A stretch of 64,000 nt of DNA from Ignavibacteriales bacterium (GCA_016177735.1 JACOUS010000025.1:1-64000); one strand, 5' to 3'. Shown: positions 38,852-47,891, counted from the stretch's first letter. Notes: a model not told the origin generated them from the sequence alone. Program-made: numbers and translations.

Positions 38852-39891
38852 TGTTCAACTTTCCTCAAATTTTCAAATCTCATAAACCATTTTGATCTAT
38901 TCGAAGAAATAAAAAATTCTGCGGCAAGCAGTAGAATTGCCGGAAGCAAGAAATAATAAAACCGGTCTTCGTATTCAGTAATTCTTTTCGAACCGTACTC
39001 GGATTGTTCAATCTTTGCGAGATCGTTGTAAATGCTTTCAAGTTCGTCTTCCGTGTTAGTTCCTCTGTAATATTTGCCGTTTCCTTTTTCTGCAATTGTT
39101 TTCAAAATGTTTTCATAGAGTTTCGTTAAAACAATATTTCCTTGATTATCTTTTTTGAATCCGGCTTGTCTTCCCGATGCATCATAAATTGGAATGGGTA
39201 CACCGGCCGGCGAACCAAAACCGATTGCATAAACAGCAACATCTTTCGAGTTTGCTTCTTCCAGCGCTCTATCGATATCTCCTTCGTGATCTTCGCCGTC
39301 GGTGATAACAACAATTGCTTTTTGTGTTGCATCATCTTCGCGGAAAGATTTTAAAGCGAGATCGAGAGCGGGACCAATTGCAGTGCCAGCTTGCGGAACC
39401 GAGTTTACATCAACAGCAGACAAAAATAAATTCGCGGCGGAATAATCCGAAGTTAGCGGAAATTGAACGTACGCTTGTCCGGCAAAAACTATTAATCCGA
39501 TCCGGTCGCCGCTGAGCCGTTGAATAAGTTTCGAGATTTCGTACTTGGCTTTTTCTAATCTGCTCGGTTTGATATCTTCCGCAAGCATACTTTTGGAAAC
39601 ATCGAGTAAAATGTAAACATCAATTCCGATTTGTTTTACTTCTTCTATCTTCGTACCTACTTGCGGATTTGCAAGTGCAATAAACAAAAAAACAATTGCC
39701 AAAAGATAGACCCCAAATTTGAACGGCTGTTTCAATTTGCTCTTTAACGGAATCAAAACATCGTGAAGTTTTGTGCCGGCAAATTTTTCCAACAATTTAT
39801 TTTGTTGTTTGTGGAGATACCAGTAAAGAAGAATTAACAGCGGCACAAGCCACAGTGCGTAAAGAAATTCTATGTTGGCAAAACGTATCAT
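38848..39891 (-). CDS. batB: Bat operon protein BatB (VWA domain)
   Basis: The 347-aa membrane protein has two N-terminal helices (about 8-25 and 58-75). A VWA domain (about 88-300) follows with an intact MIDAS motif DVSKS, the conserved Thr in AGTAIGPAL, and VVITDGEDHEGD. A C-terminal membrane helix lies at about 310-330. It is intact, in contrast to batA next door. Repeat copy C separates it from batA. It overlaps batC by four bases. Confidence 0.92.
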   Translation of the reverse strand: MIRFANIEFLYALWLVPLLILLYWYLHKQQNKLLEKFAGTKLHDVLIPLKSKLKQPFKFGVYLLAIVFLFIALANPQVGTKIEEVKQIGIDVYILLDVSKSMLAEDIKPSRLEKAKYEISKLIQRLSGDRIGLIVFAGQAYVQFPLTSDYSAANLFLSAVDVNSVPQAGTAIGPALDLALKSFREDDATQKAIVVITDGEDHEGDIDRALEEANSKDVAVYAIGFGSPAGVPIPIYDASGRQAGFKKDNQGNIVLTKLYENILKTIAEKGNGKYYRGTNTEDELESIYNDLAKIEQSEYGSKRITEYEDRFYYFLLPAILLLAAEFFISSNRSKWFMRFENLRKVEQ

Positions 39892-39937
39892 TTTTCCAAA
39901 ATGTTAGTTGCAAATTGTTTGTTGTTAGTTCTTCATA

Positions 39938-40033
39938 CAATTGCCCCGACATTTGCCGTGTAAACGGAATCCCGCTTTGCGGTGAAATGTCCGGGTATAA
40001 AAGCAAAAGCACTCTTTGGCTTTAGCCGCAATT
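39938..40033 (-). repeat. structured interspersed repeat, copy C (module 1 only)
   Basis: Read on the minus strand it starts AATTGCGGCTAAAGCC (40033-40018) and ends CAATTG (39938). The outer arms (39944-39954 and 39985-39995, ten of eleven pairs) enclose the same core as copies A and B, with hairpins CCGC/GCGG and CCGT/ACGG. The arms differ in sequence from those of copies A and B. It lies inside the Bat operon between batA and batB. Confidence 0.8.
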
Positions 40034-40100
40034 GTGTTTTCAATTTGTGACTATCCGAAGGATTCCTACGGAAGAGTCGAAAATTATTTCCTCTTTGATT

Positions 40101-40122
40101 CCACGACCTAAAGGCGGCAATT
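40101..40122. repeat. partial copy of the interspersed repeat
   Basis: CCACGACCT, three bases, then GGCGGCAATT recalls the outer arm and end of module 1, without the core. A similar stub is at 43020-43044. It lies just downstream of the broken batA. Confidence 0.4.
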
Positions 40123-40141
40123 AAAATATCAACTCAATTAC

Positions 40142-41096
40142 TTACGGCAATTTCTTTAAATAAAATTTCGAGAGACTGAATTCACCAAGCAGCAAAAAGA
40201 ATCCTATAAGTGCCCAATTGAAATAGAGTTCTTTTGCATGTCTGAACGATGTAACTTCAACTCTCGTTTTTTCCATTTTGTCGATTTCGTTATAAATATC
40301 AGCAAGCTTTCTATTGCTTGTAGCGCGGAAATACTTTCCGCCGGTTGTGCCCGAAATTTGTTTCAACAATGCTTCGTCAATTTCAACCGGAACCATTTGA
40401 TATCTTTTTCCGAACGGAGTTTGAAACGGATACGGCGCTTCGCCGATTGTTCCAACACCAACTGTGTAAATTCTGATTCCAAACTTTTGTGCAATCTGCG
40501 CCGCTGTTAACGGATCGATCTGCCCGGCATTGTTCACGCCGTCTGTCAAAAGAATCATCACTTTACTTTTTGCTTTGCTGTCTTTTAATCTGTTAACACC
40601 GTTTGCAATTGCATTGCCGATTGCTGTTCCGTCCTCAATCATAATCAATTGTTAACGGGCATTGAGTAAAACTTTCGCCGGAAAAAATCACAAGCCCGAT
40701 TTTATCGGTTGTTCTTCCTTTGATAAAATCATCAATCACATTTTTGGCGGCTTCAAGCCGGTTCGGTTTAAAATCTTCTGCGAGCATACTTCCCGAAATA
40801 TCGAGAACCATTGCGATATCGATTCCTTCCGTGTAAATATTTTCTCCGCTCGAAAAAGTCTGCGGACGCGCGAAAGCAACAATTAAAAGTGCAAGCGCGA
40901 GCAATCTCAAAATTGCCGGAAGATGAACAAGTTTTTCTTTCAAACTTTTGGGCACGGCACCAAAAAGATGAAAAGAAGAATACATAACATTTGGAGTTGT
41001 GCGATCTTTTTTCTTCCAGTACCAATAAGCGGCGCCGGGCAGCAGCAGCAATAAATACAAAACCCACGGATATGCAAAACTAATATCACTGAACAT
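40142..41096 (-). pseudogene. batA: batA (VWA domain), interrupted by a frameshifting deletion
   Basis: Two frames together make a BatA: 40635-41096 (153 aa: two membrane helices, MIDAS DISGS, up to CPLTIDYD) and 40142-40648 (168 aa: IEDGTAIGNAIANGVNRLKDS, ILLTDGVNNAGQ and a C-terminal membrane helix). They are offset by one frame, and the segment of about 13 residues that normally joins TIDY to MIEDG is missing. The lost length is about 41 bases, judging from other BatA proteins. The junction (about 40636-40646) is ATTATGATTGAGG, where a short ATGAT-type repeat could have mediated deletion. Either batA is inactive, the two parts are made separately, or this is a sequence error. All other Bat genes are intact. 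Confidence 0.85.
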
Positions 41097-42090
41097 TTAC
41101 AACCTCAGGAGTTACTGCCGGTTGCGGCTTCGGAATTGTTTCGTCCACAATCCGGTAAGCTTGCGCCATCATTTCATCGTTTACTTTCGGCATCGGTTCG
41201 AACTTCGCAAATTTTACGAGATCGGCATTCGAGAAAAAATTCTCCGCGGTCGATACAATATTTTTTGCTTCTTCAACGCAGCTCAACGCGGCAAGAATTT
41301 CGGACGAAGTCATTTCGAGCGCTTTGAAATTAAATCTCGCTTCAAAATATTTACGAACAATCTCCGTGATTTCGGAATGATATTCTTTCACAAGTCCGTT
41401 CTGCCAAAATTTTTTCGCGTCAAGTGTGCGCAGTTCAGTCAATGCAATTTCGTGCGGAGGAATAACAACTTCCGGCACTTCGATTATTTTTCCTTCTTTT
41501 TTCTTCTTGTAATATTTGTACAAATAATAACCGCCGGCTGCTAATCCCGAAACAACAATCAAAACAATTATTATTAAGAGCCAATCAAGAGGAAGTTTTA
41601 GCGGTTCTTTTACATCGCGGATATCTTGCTGCGTGTTAACTTGCAAAGTGTGTACAGTGATTGTAACCGGCAGTGTTGCAATGTAGTTTTTTACACTGCT
41701 GCTGCCTTCGGAATAACCAATCTTCAAAGAAGGAATCGTAACTTTTCCCGAATCGTATTTCGAGAAAATAAATTTGTAACGCTCAATAATCTTTCCATCA
41801 ACATCTTTCTTTTCGAAAGGCAATTCTTTTATGAACTCAAGAACTTTGATGCTGTCTTTTACCGATGGAACGTGCGCAGTAATATAATTCCCGTGTTTGA
41901 TTTCAAGTTCGTAAGTAATGTAATCGCCAACTCTGTACGAAGCAGTATCGGTTATTGCGCTGACAGAAATACTCTGAGCTTCTACTTTCGAAACAATAAA
42001 GAAGAGAGCGATTAACAAAAATTTTTGCGTTACTTGAAAAAATTTTGTGCAAAATAATCTTCTCAAAAAATGTACAGCATTTATTACCAT
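41086..42090 (-). CDS. Bat operon membrane protein of unknown role
   Basis: The 334-aa product has an N-terminal signal segment (about 20-39). A periplasmic beta-domain follows (about 40-160, SVSAITDTASYRVGDYITYELEIKHG, similar in style to BatD Ig domains). One membrane helix (about 170-192) precedes a cytoplasmic helical domain with EYHSEITEIVRKYFEARFNFKALEMTSSEIL (about 240-270), typical of DUF4381-like proteins found between DUF58 and batA. It overlaps the DUF58 gene by 7 bases and batA by 11. It probably belongs to the MoxR/Bat complex; the precise function is unknown. Confidence 0.8.
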   Translation of the reverse strand: MVINAVHFLRRLFCTKFFQVTQKFLLIALFFIVSKVEAQSISVSAITDTASYRVGDYITYELEIKHGNYITAHVPSVKDSIKVLEFIKELPFEKKDVDGKIIERYKFIFSKYDSGKVTIPSLKIGYSEGSSSVKNYIATLPVTITVHTLQVNTQQDIRDVKEPLKLPLDWLLIIIVLIVVSGLAAGGYYLYKYYKKKKEGKIIEVPEVVIPPHEIALTELRTLDAKKFWQNGLVKEYHSEITEIVRKYFEARFNFKALEMTSSEILAALSCVEEAKNIVSTAENFFSNADLVKFAKFEPMPKVNDEMMAQAYRIVDETIPKPQPAVTPEVVNVQ

Positions 42091-42959
42091 CTGCGTTCTC
42101 TCATCTTAAAGAAATCAACAAGAGGTTTAACGTACGAGCCGCCGGTTTCGATCTCGACGGAATCGAGTCTGCTTGAAACAAAAATTGATTTACGGTACTG
42201 ATTGAATTTCAGCTGTGCATCTCTAAAGTTAATCTGGAAATTCTTACTCTCCGTATCAACGTAACGAACTTCGCCGGTTTCTGCATCACGGAATTTTATC
42301 AATCCGGCTTTTATAATTTCTTTCTCGCGCTGATCGCTCAAAACTATTCCGATTAAATCATGTTTCTTTCCAACGATACGCAAAATTTTTTCGTAGCCGG
42401 TATCAAAAAAATCCGAGATCACAAATACAATTGCTCTCTTTTTAATCGTGTGATTAAAATACTCAAGCGCAGCACGCAGATTTGTTTTGTTATTTTGCGG
42501 CTCGAACGAAAGAACTTCGCGTACAATTCTTAACGAATGGCTCTTTCCCTTTTTGGGAGGAATAAATTTTTCTATTTGATCGGTGAAAAGTATAAGTCCA
42601 ACTTTATCGTTGTTCTTCAAAGCGGAGAAAGCAAGAATGGCACTCAACTCTGCAGCAATCTGCTGTTTGGTTTTATCAACACTTCCAAAAACGAGCGATC
42701 CGCTCATATCAACAAGAAGCATCACGGTAAGTTCGCGCTCTTCTTCAAATATTTTTACGAATGGATGCCCAAACCGCGCGCTCACATTCCAATCGATACT
42801 GCGGATGTCATCGCCGATTTGATATTCGCGCACTTCGGAAAATTCCATTCCGCGTCCTTTGAACACAGAATGATATTCACCGCTGAATACTTCGTTGACA
42901 ACTCCGCGTGTGCGAATTTCAATTTGTTTTACTTGTTTTAAAAGTTCTTTTGTCAGCAT
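42084..42959 (-). CDS. DUF58 domain protein of the MoxR/Bat cluster
   Basis: The 291-aa soluble protein has the DUF58 signature near the N-terminus (GRGMEFSEVREYQIGDDIRSIDWNVSAR, about 36-63). A VWA-like fold follows with VMLLVDMSGSL (about 80-90). DUF58 proteins sit between MoxR and the membrane VWA proteins and are thought to be partners or substrates of the ATPase. The order moxR, DUF58, DUF4381-like, batA, batB, batC, batD, batE is the standard one. Confidence 0.92.
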   Translation of the reverse strand: MLTKELLKQVKQIEIRTRGVVNEVFSGEYHSVFKGRGMEFSEVREYQIGDDIRSIDWNVSARFGHPFVKIFEEERELTVMLLVDMSGSLVFGSVDKTKQQIAAELSAILAFSALKNNDKVGLILFTDQIEKFIPPKKGKSHSLRIVREVLSFEPQNNKTNLRAALEYFNHTIKKRAIVFVISDFFDTGYEKILRIVGKKHDLIGIVLSDQREKEIIKAGLIKFRDAETGEVRYVDTESKNFQINFRDAQLKFNQYRKSIFVSSRLDSVEIETGGSYVKPLVDFFKMRERRW

Positions 42960-43019
42960 ATTTTTTCATTTTGGAGAACGCGTACTTTGGCTGCACAAAA
43001 TTATTATTAGTGTGTTTTT

Positions 43020-43044
43020 AATTGCCACGACCTTCAGGTCGCGG
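43020..43044. repeat. partial copy of the interspersed repeat
   Basis: AATTGCCACGACC, then TTCA, then GGTCGCGG forms a CGACC/GGTCG hairpin with the AATTGCC edge seen in copies A to C. It sits in the gap 42960-43110 between DUF58 and moxR, where I see no gene. Confidence 0.45.
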
Positions 43045-43110
43045 ACTGAATTAAAAGCTGCCTCTCCTACCTTCAGTTTGTTGGCTGTATCTGTTGCAGT
43101 CAGTTTACTA

Positions 43111-44103
43111 TTACGGCACTTCTATTTTGTTTAATATTTTTGAAATAATTGTTTCCGAAGTAATATCCTCTGCTTCGGCTTCGTATGTTACGGCAATTCT
43201 GTGTCTGAGAATATCCATACAAATTGAGCGGACATCTTCGGGAATTACGTAACCTCTTCTTCGTACAAATGCCATTGCACGCGCACCGAGCGCAAGATTA
43301 ATTGATGCGCGCGGCGAAGCACCGTAACTGATCAAATCCGTCAATTCATCCAAACCGTAATCTTTCGGGCTGCGTGTTGCAAAAACTATATCAAGAATAT
43401 ATTTCTCAATTTTTTCGTCAACATAAATTTCGCCGACTAACTTTCTTGCTTTCAAAATATCTTCGGGAGAAATAACCGCGTTAATTTTCGGTGCATCGAG
43501 TGCAGAATTCAATTTCATAATTTTCAATTCTTCATCGCGTGTCGGATAAGTTATTTTCACCTTCAGCATAAAACGGTCAACTTGCGCTTCGGGCAAAGGA
43601 TAAGTTCCTTCTTGCTCAATCGGGTTTTGTGTGGCGAGAACGAGAAAAGGTTCTTCGAGCCGGAATGTTGTGTCGCTGATAGTAACTTGTCTTTCTTGCA
43701 TCGCTTCGAGCAGAGCACTCTGCACTTTTGCGGGTGCGCGGTTGATTTCATCAGCAAGAATAAAATTTGCGAAGAGAGGACCTTTCTTTATTGTAAAGTT
43801 GCTTTCTTTCTGGTTGTAAATTAATGTGCCGATCAAATCTGCCGGAAGTAAATCCGGTGTAAATTGTATGCGTTGAAATTTTGATTTCATGGAAGCAGCA
43901 AGAGTTTTGATTGCCAGTGTCTTTGCGAGACCCGGAACACCTTCAAGCAGAACGTGCCCGTTGCCAAGCATACCGATTACAAGTCTTTCAAGCATCTGCT
44001 TTTGACCGACGATTACTTTGCCGATCTCAGTAAAAAGTATGTCAATGAACTCACTCTCACGCCGGATTTTTTCATTAAGTGCTGTAATGTCCAATTTGGT
44101 CAC
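43111..44103 (-). CDS. moxR: MoxR-family AAA+ ATPase
   Basis: The 330-aa ATPase has Walker A GVPGLAKT (55-62), Walker B FILADEINRAPAKVQ, sensor 1 FLVLATQNPIEQEGTYPLPEAQ, and sensor 2 YGASPRASINL. MoxR proteins act as chaperones that insert metals or fold VWA proteins. It heads the Bat operon. The frame opens with GTG at 44103, but AGAGGTG lies so close that TTG at 44094 is an equally good start. Confidence 0.95.
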   Translation of the reverse strand: MTKLDITALNEKIRRESEFIDILFTEIGKVIVGQKQMLERLVIGMLGNGHVLLEGVPGLAKTLAIKTLAASMKSKFQRIQFTPDLLPADLIGTLIYNQKESNFTIKKGPLFANFILADEINRAPAKVQSALLEAMQERQVTISDTTFRLEEPFLVLATQNPIEQEGTYPLPEAQVDRFMLKVKITYPTRDEELKIMKLNSALDAPKINAVISPEDILKARKLVGEIYVDEKIEKYILDIVFATRSPKDYGLDELTDLISYGASPRASINLALGARAMAFVRRRGYVIPEDVRSICMDILRHRIAVTYEAEAEDITSETIISKILNKIEVP

Positions 44104-44248
44104 CTCTATATTTTGAAAACTGCTTGTTTCTACAAGCGTGATTTAATTTATGTTTCTAAATAATTGTTAATTTTTCTAAAAATTTCTCTCGCTGAGCGGT
44201 AAATATAAGAATTTTGGAATTGACCTCTCCACCAAGCAAAACAAGGTA

Positions 44249-45439
44249 TTATAAAATTCTGAGTGCGGCGAACTTTAAATAAACTGTTTCTTCCATTACC
44301 GGAAGCGAGGGGTGATCAAGCGAAGCATTATTAAAATAAAACATCTGAACTTTTTTACCGGCTTTAATTGCCGCACGATGAAGAACTTCTAAAAATATTT
44401 CTTCTTTGAGATGATGCGAACACGAGGCGGTAAATAAAAATCCGCCGTTTGCAGTAACTTCCAAAGCGAGCCGGTTCAATTTCTCGTAGCCTTTCATTGC
44501 TACGGGCAGACTTTTTTTATTTTTCGCGAATGCCGGCGGATCTATTATCACCACATCATATTTTTGTTTTTGGGCGATGCATTTTTCTAAATAGTCAAAC
44601 ACATCCGAATCAATAAATTCGGCATTGCAGTTAAAGCTGTTCAATTCAAAATTTGTTTTTGCGTTTTCAATTTCGTGTTTTGATGAATCAACAAACGTTA
44701 CCGATTTTGCACCGTTGTACGCGGCATGTAATCCAAATCCGCCGGAGTTGCAGAAACAATCCAGTACCGATTTATCTTTGCACAACTTTCCGGCAAAATC
44801 TCTGTTGTCGCATTGATCAAAATAAAAACCGGTTTTGTGCGATGATACAAAATTGATTTTGTAGTTCACAAAACCATCGGAAATAATTTCTTCGCCTACT
44901 TCACCGAGATAAATTTTGTCTTCTACCGGCAGTCCCTCAAGCTTGCGGAAATATTCTTCGTTCTTCGTAAAAATATTTTTTGCGGAAAATTTCTCTTTCA
45001 AAATTGTAATTATGGCTTCAATATTTTTTTCCATTCCGTATGAATAGACTTGAAGAACAAATGTATTGTCGTATTTGTCAATGATTAGACCGGGCAGAAA
45101 ATCGCTTTCGCTGAAAACCATTCTGAAAGAATTTCGCTTCGTATAAATTGTTTTCCGGAAATTATAAGCGGCAGTAAGTCTTTCTTCCAACAATTTCGAA
45201 AGATCAAATTCTTTCTCGTTCGTTAAAATTCTTACTGCAATCAATGAGTTCGCATTGTAAAATCCGGAAGCAAAAAAATTATTCCTCGAATCATAAACTT
45301 CTACAACATCTCCGTTCTGAACTCTACACTCATCACTCTCCACTCTTCGTTCGTCACTCTCAACTTCATTGCTAAAGACCCACAAGTGCCCTTGTTTAAT
45401 CCGGTGTTCTTCGTTTTTTTTTAATGAAATTTTTTGCAT
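44249..45439 (-). CDS. rlmI: RlmI-like 23S rRNA cytosine methyltransferase with an in-frame repeat insertion
   Basis: The 396-aa enzyme has an N-terminal PUA-like domain (HRIKQGHLWVFSNEV) and an AdoMet domain with VLDCFCNSGGFGLHAAYNGA, TFVDSS and VVIIDPPAFAKNKKS. The ending TASCSHHLKEEIFLEVL is typical. RlmI methylates C1962 of 23S rRNA in E. coli. Oddly, after VFSNEV comes a tandem seven-residue duplication ESDERRV-ESDECRV where relatives have a plain loop. Its DNA (about 45315-45360) resembles the AG-rich intergenic repeats and shares a 12-mer with 38100-38111. The start at 45439 is chosen by homology; the longer frame is leader sequence. Confidence 0.88.
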   Translation of the reverse strand: MQKISLKKNEEHRIKQGHLWVFSNEVESDERRVESDECRVQNGDVVEVYDSRNNFFASGFYNANSLIAVRILTNEKEFDLSKLLEERLTAAYNFRKTIYTKRNSFRMVFSESDFLPGLIIDKYDNTFVLQVYSYGMEKNIEAIITILKEKFSAKNIFTKNEEYFRKLEGLPVEDKIYLGEVGEEIISDGFVNYKINFVSSHKTGFYFDQCDNRDFAGKLCKDKSVLDCFCNSGGFGLHAAYNGAKSVTFVDSSKHEIENAKTNFELNSFNCNAEFIDSDVFDYLEKCIAQKQKYDVVIIDPPAFAKNKKSLPVAMKGYEKLNRLALEVTANGGFLFTASCSHHLKEEIFLEVLHRAAIKAGKKVQMFYFNNASLDHPSLPVMEETVYLKFAALRIL

Positions 45440-45645
45440 TATCCGCTCAGAAAAATTGATTTGATGTGTTAATATAAATGAATTACGGCACTTTGCCTCA
45501 GAATGATAAATCAAGACTTCGTGTGCTAAATTTTAAAAAATTGCACTTGCATCATTTAAATTAATTACACAACTTACCACCCCGCATACCGAAAAACATT
45601 TTTTCCTATTCACTTACCTTATTCTCAAACGAAAAAATTTTCACC

Positions 45646-45659
45646 TTATATAGTAGGAT
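45646..45659 (+). repeat. left arm of a 14-bp inverted repeat around the orphan gene
   Basis: TTATATAGTAGGAT is the exact reverse complement of 46154-46167. It lies 29 bases before the orphan start codon and contains TATAGT, a possible -10 element without a clear -35. Confidence 0.75.
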
Positions 45660-45688
45660 ATTCATCATAATAAAAAAGGAGGGCAGTT

Positions 45689-46138
45689 ATGATACTGAGT
45701 TATCTCGGACGCGTAAATATTGCAGTCAATCTCGTTAAACAACAATACCCGTCATCAAAATTATATGAAGTTGACGGCTTAGCCACAAAAGGAGCAACAA
45801 CAGATTGGAAAGATGTTGACTCTTTGAAAGCAGTATTCACGGCGGGCAATAACGACACGGCGATTGTAAAATCAACCGGCTGGGGCGAATGGGGCAAAGT
45901 TGATTATGTGCATGAGCCTTGGCTCGAAGATGTTGTTGTGCCCTGGCCCGTAGATCTTGAGTTAAGCGATGCTGTAGATTTGATGAGAAAAGCCGGTTAC
46001 ACATTGCCGTTTGGCGCTGTAACTTTGCGTTGGCCATTGTATCCCGGCGTAAAAGAACCGTATTATATTTTCACTTTGACAAACGGCACCCACGTGTTTG
46101 TCGGCTGTTATGATAAAAGTGTGTCGGTACATAATTAA
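45689..46138 (+). CDS. orphan protein of unknown function, 149 aa
   Basis: Not recognised. The product is soluble, acidic to neutral, rich in Trp and Pro, with no signal peptide or metal motif. Notable stretches are TDWKDVDSLKAVFTAGNNDTAIVKSTGWGEW-like beta segments (about 36-68), VVVPWPVDLELSDAVDLMRKAGY (about 82-104, a helix after a proline turn) and FGAVTLRWPLYPGVKEPYYIFTL. A PepSY-like or small ligand-binding fold is imaginable but not supported. It has the strongest ribosome site in the window (AAAGGAGGG, 45675-45683), suggesting high expression. Exact 14-bp inverted repeats flank the gene and a GC-rich hairpin follows. Confidence 0.8.
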   Translation: MILSYLGRVNIAVNLVKQQYPSSKLYEVDGLATKGATTDWKDVDSLKAVFTAGNNDTAIVKSTGWGEWGKVDYVHEPWLEDVVVPWPVDLELSDAVDLMRKAGYTLPFGAVTLRWPLYPGVKEPYYIFTLTNGTHVFVGCYDKSVSVHN

Positions 46139-46153
46139 AAGCAAATAAAATTA

Positions 46154-46167
46154 ATCCTACTATATAA
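46154..46167 (-). repeat. right arm of the 14-bp inverted repeat
   Basis: ATCCTACTATATAA is the exact reverse complement of 45646-45659 and lies 16 bases after the orphan stop codon. Confidence 0.75.
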
Positions 46168-46184
46168 ATCAGCAGTCAGCCTGA

Positions 46185-46203
46185 GCGGGGCGAAATGCCC
46201 CGC
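46185..46203. other. stable GC-rich hairpin without T-run
   Basis: GCGGGGC, GAAAT loop, GCCCCGC: a perfect 7-bp GC-only stem. It has no T-run on either strand, so it is not a standard terminator. It could protect the 3' end of the orphan mRNA. The rest of 46204-46344 shows nothing else. Confidence 0.5.
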
Positions 46204-46344
46204 CGGTTGAATTTCCGAACCCTCAAATAACAATCCGCAAAAAATTTTTAGATTATTTCCAACACCATTTCGTTTGTTAATAATGATCAGAAATTTTATC
46301 AGCGGGATTATTCATAAATTTCCGTTCGAAAAAAAGAGGAACTG

Positions 46345-47784
46345 TTGAACAATCCATTAGAAGTTTTGAATAAATATTTTGGTTATGATTCGTTCAGAGG
46401 CGAGCAAGAAAAAATTATTAACCGCTTAATTAACGAACACGGTCACTCGCTTGTTTTGATGCCAACCGGCGGCGGAAAATCTTTGTGTTACCAAATTCCG
46501 GCGCTCATGCTTGACGGTGGCACAATCGTGATTAGTCCGTTAATTGCGTTAATGCAAGATCAGGTCGATGCGCTTAAAAGAAAAAAAATCAGCGCAGAGT
46601 TTATCAATTCAACTGTAACGCCAACTCAGCGTAAAGAACGTCTGCAAAAATTTGTTAACGGCACAATCAAACTTTTGTACGTAACACCCGAACGATTCAG
46701 AAAACAAGAATTTGTTGAAGCAATGAAAACTGCAAAAGTTTCTCTGCTTGCCGTTGACGAAGCACACTGCATTTCCGAATGGGGTCACGATTTCCGTCCC
46801 GATTATTCCCGCATCGCAGAATTTAGAGAACTGCTGAACAATCCGCTCACAATCGCACTCACTGCAACTGCAACAAAAGAAGTTCAGCGAGATATCATTT
46901 CAAAACTTGGACTAACGCGAAACGAAATAAAAATTTTTCACGAAGGAATTAGAAGACCGAATCTGCGGCTGGAAACGACAGACATTTACGATGAGAAAGA
47001 AACTCTCGAAGCTATTTACAAAGTGCTGAATAAATACGACGGCGCCGGCATTATATATTTTGCACTCATAAAAAAATTGGAATACTATTCACAAATTCTC
47101 GGCGATAAAGGTTACAAACATGGAATCTACCACGGCAAACTCGAGCCGCAAAAAAGAAAACAAACGCAAAGAGATTTTCTTTCCGGCAAACAAAATTTAA
47201 TTCTCGCTACAAACGCATTCGGGATGGGAATCGATAAACCCGATATTCGTTTTGTGATTCATGCCGAAGTTCCTTCTTCTATCGAATCGTATTATCAGGA
47301 AATCGGAAGAGCCGGCAGAGACGGCAAAGATTCTTTATGTATGCTTCTTTATAATCAGCAAGATTTGTACACACAGATGGAATTTATAAAGTGGGCAAAC
47401 CCGGATGCAAATTATTATTCACGCATGTACGATCTTTTAAGAAATAATATTGTTATCGCAAACTCCGAAGGTGTTGATTATCTGCGAGAGCAGATGAGCT
47501 TCAAAGACAAAAATGATTTCCGTGTTGAAACGGTTCTTGCAATGCTCGACCGCTACGGAGTAACAGAAGGATCCATCGAAACAAAAGATCTAAATGTTGT
47601 TGCACAGCTTCCCGATGAACTTCATGACGAAACTTATTTGAAAGAAAAATTATTGAACGACAACAAGAAGCTTCTTTCAGTGGTAAATTATTTTAAAACG
47701 ATTGAGTGCAGAAGAGCATTCATATCGGAATACTTCGGCTTCCCCGGCGAAGAACCGTGCGGCAATTGTGATGTTTGCAATTAA
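46345..47784 (+). CDS. RecQ-family ATP-dependent DNA helicase, short form
   Basis: The 479-aa helicase has Walker A MPTGGGKSLCYQIPA (about 39-53), DEAHCISEWGHDFRP, TATATKEVQRDI, and IYYFALIKK-type motif IV (here IIYFALIKKLEYY). ATNAFGMGIDKPDIRFVIH and QEIGRAGRDG follow. The protein ends at the zinc-binding part (CRR...EEPCGNCDVCN), so it lacks the HRDC domain and most of the winged helix of E. coli RecQ. The start is TTG at 46345 with AAGAGGA upstream. Short RecQ forms are usual in this lineage; unwinding of recombination intermediates is the expected role. Confidence 0.93.
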   Translation: MNNPLEVLNKYFGYDSFRGEQEKIINRLINEHGHSLVLMPTGGGKSLCYQIPALMLDGGTIVISPLIALMQDQVDALKRKKISAEFINSTVTPTQRKERLQKFVNGTIKLLYVTPERFRKQEFVEAMKTAKVSLLAVDEAHCISEWGHDFRPDYSRIAEFRELLNNPLTIALTATATKEVQRDIISKLGLTRNEIKIFHEGIRRPNLRLETTDIYDEKETLEAIYKVLNKYDGAGIIYFALIKKLEYYSQILGDKGYKHGIYHGKLEPQKRKQTQRDFLSGKQNLILATNAFGMGIDKPDIRFVIHAEVPSSIESYYQEIGRAGRDGKDSLCMLLYNQQDLYTQMEFIKWANPDANYYSRMYDLLRNNIVIANSEGVDYLREQMSFKDKNDFRVETVLAMLDRYGVTEGSIETKDLNVVAQLPDELHDETYLKEKLLNDNKKLLSVVNYFKTIECRRAFISEYFGFPGEEPCGNCDVCN

Positions 47785-47891
47785 TTCATAAAAAACGCAA
47801 GCTTCTTTTATAGAAAAATTTTAAAAGCAGATGAAGCAACCCATTTTGTTTATATTTTGCGCCAAAATATTTCACCTTAAGAAGGAATAAA

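Noticed and set aside
45646-46167. Insertion sequence around the orphan gene
   Set aside because: No transposase and no target duplication visible; only the inverted repeats are reported.
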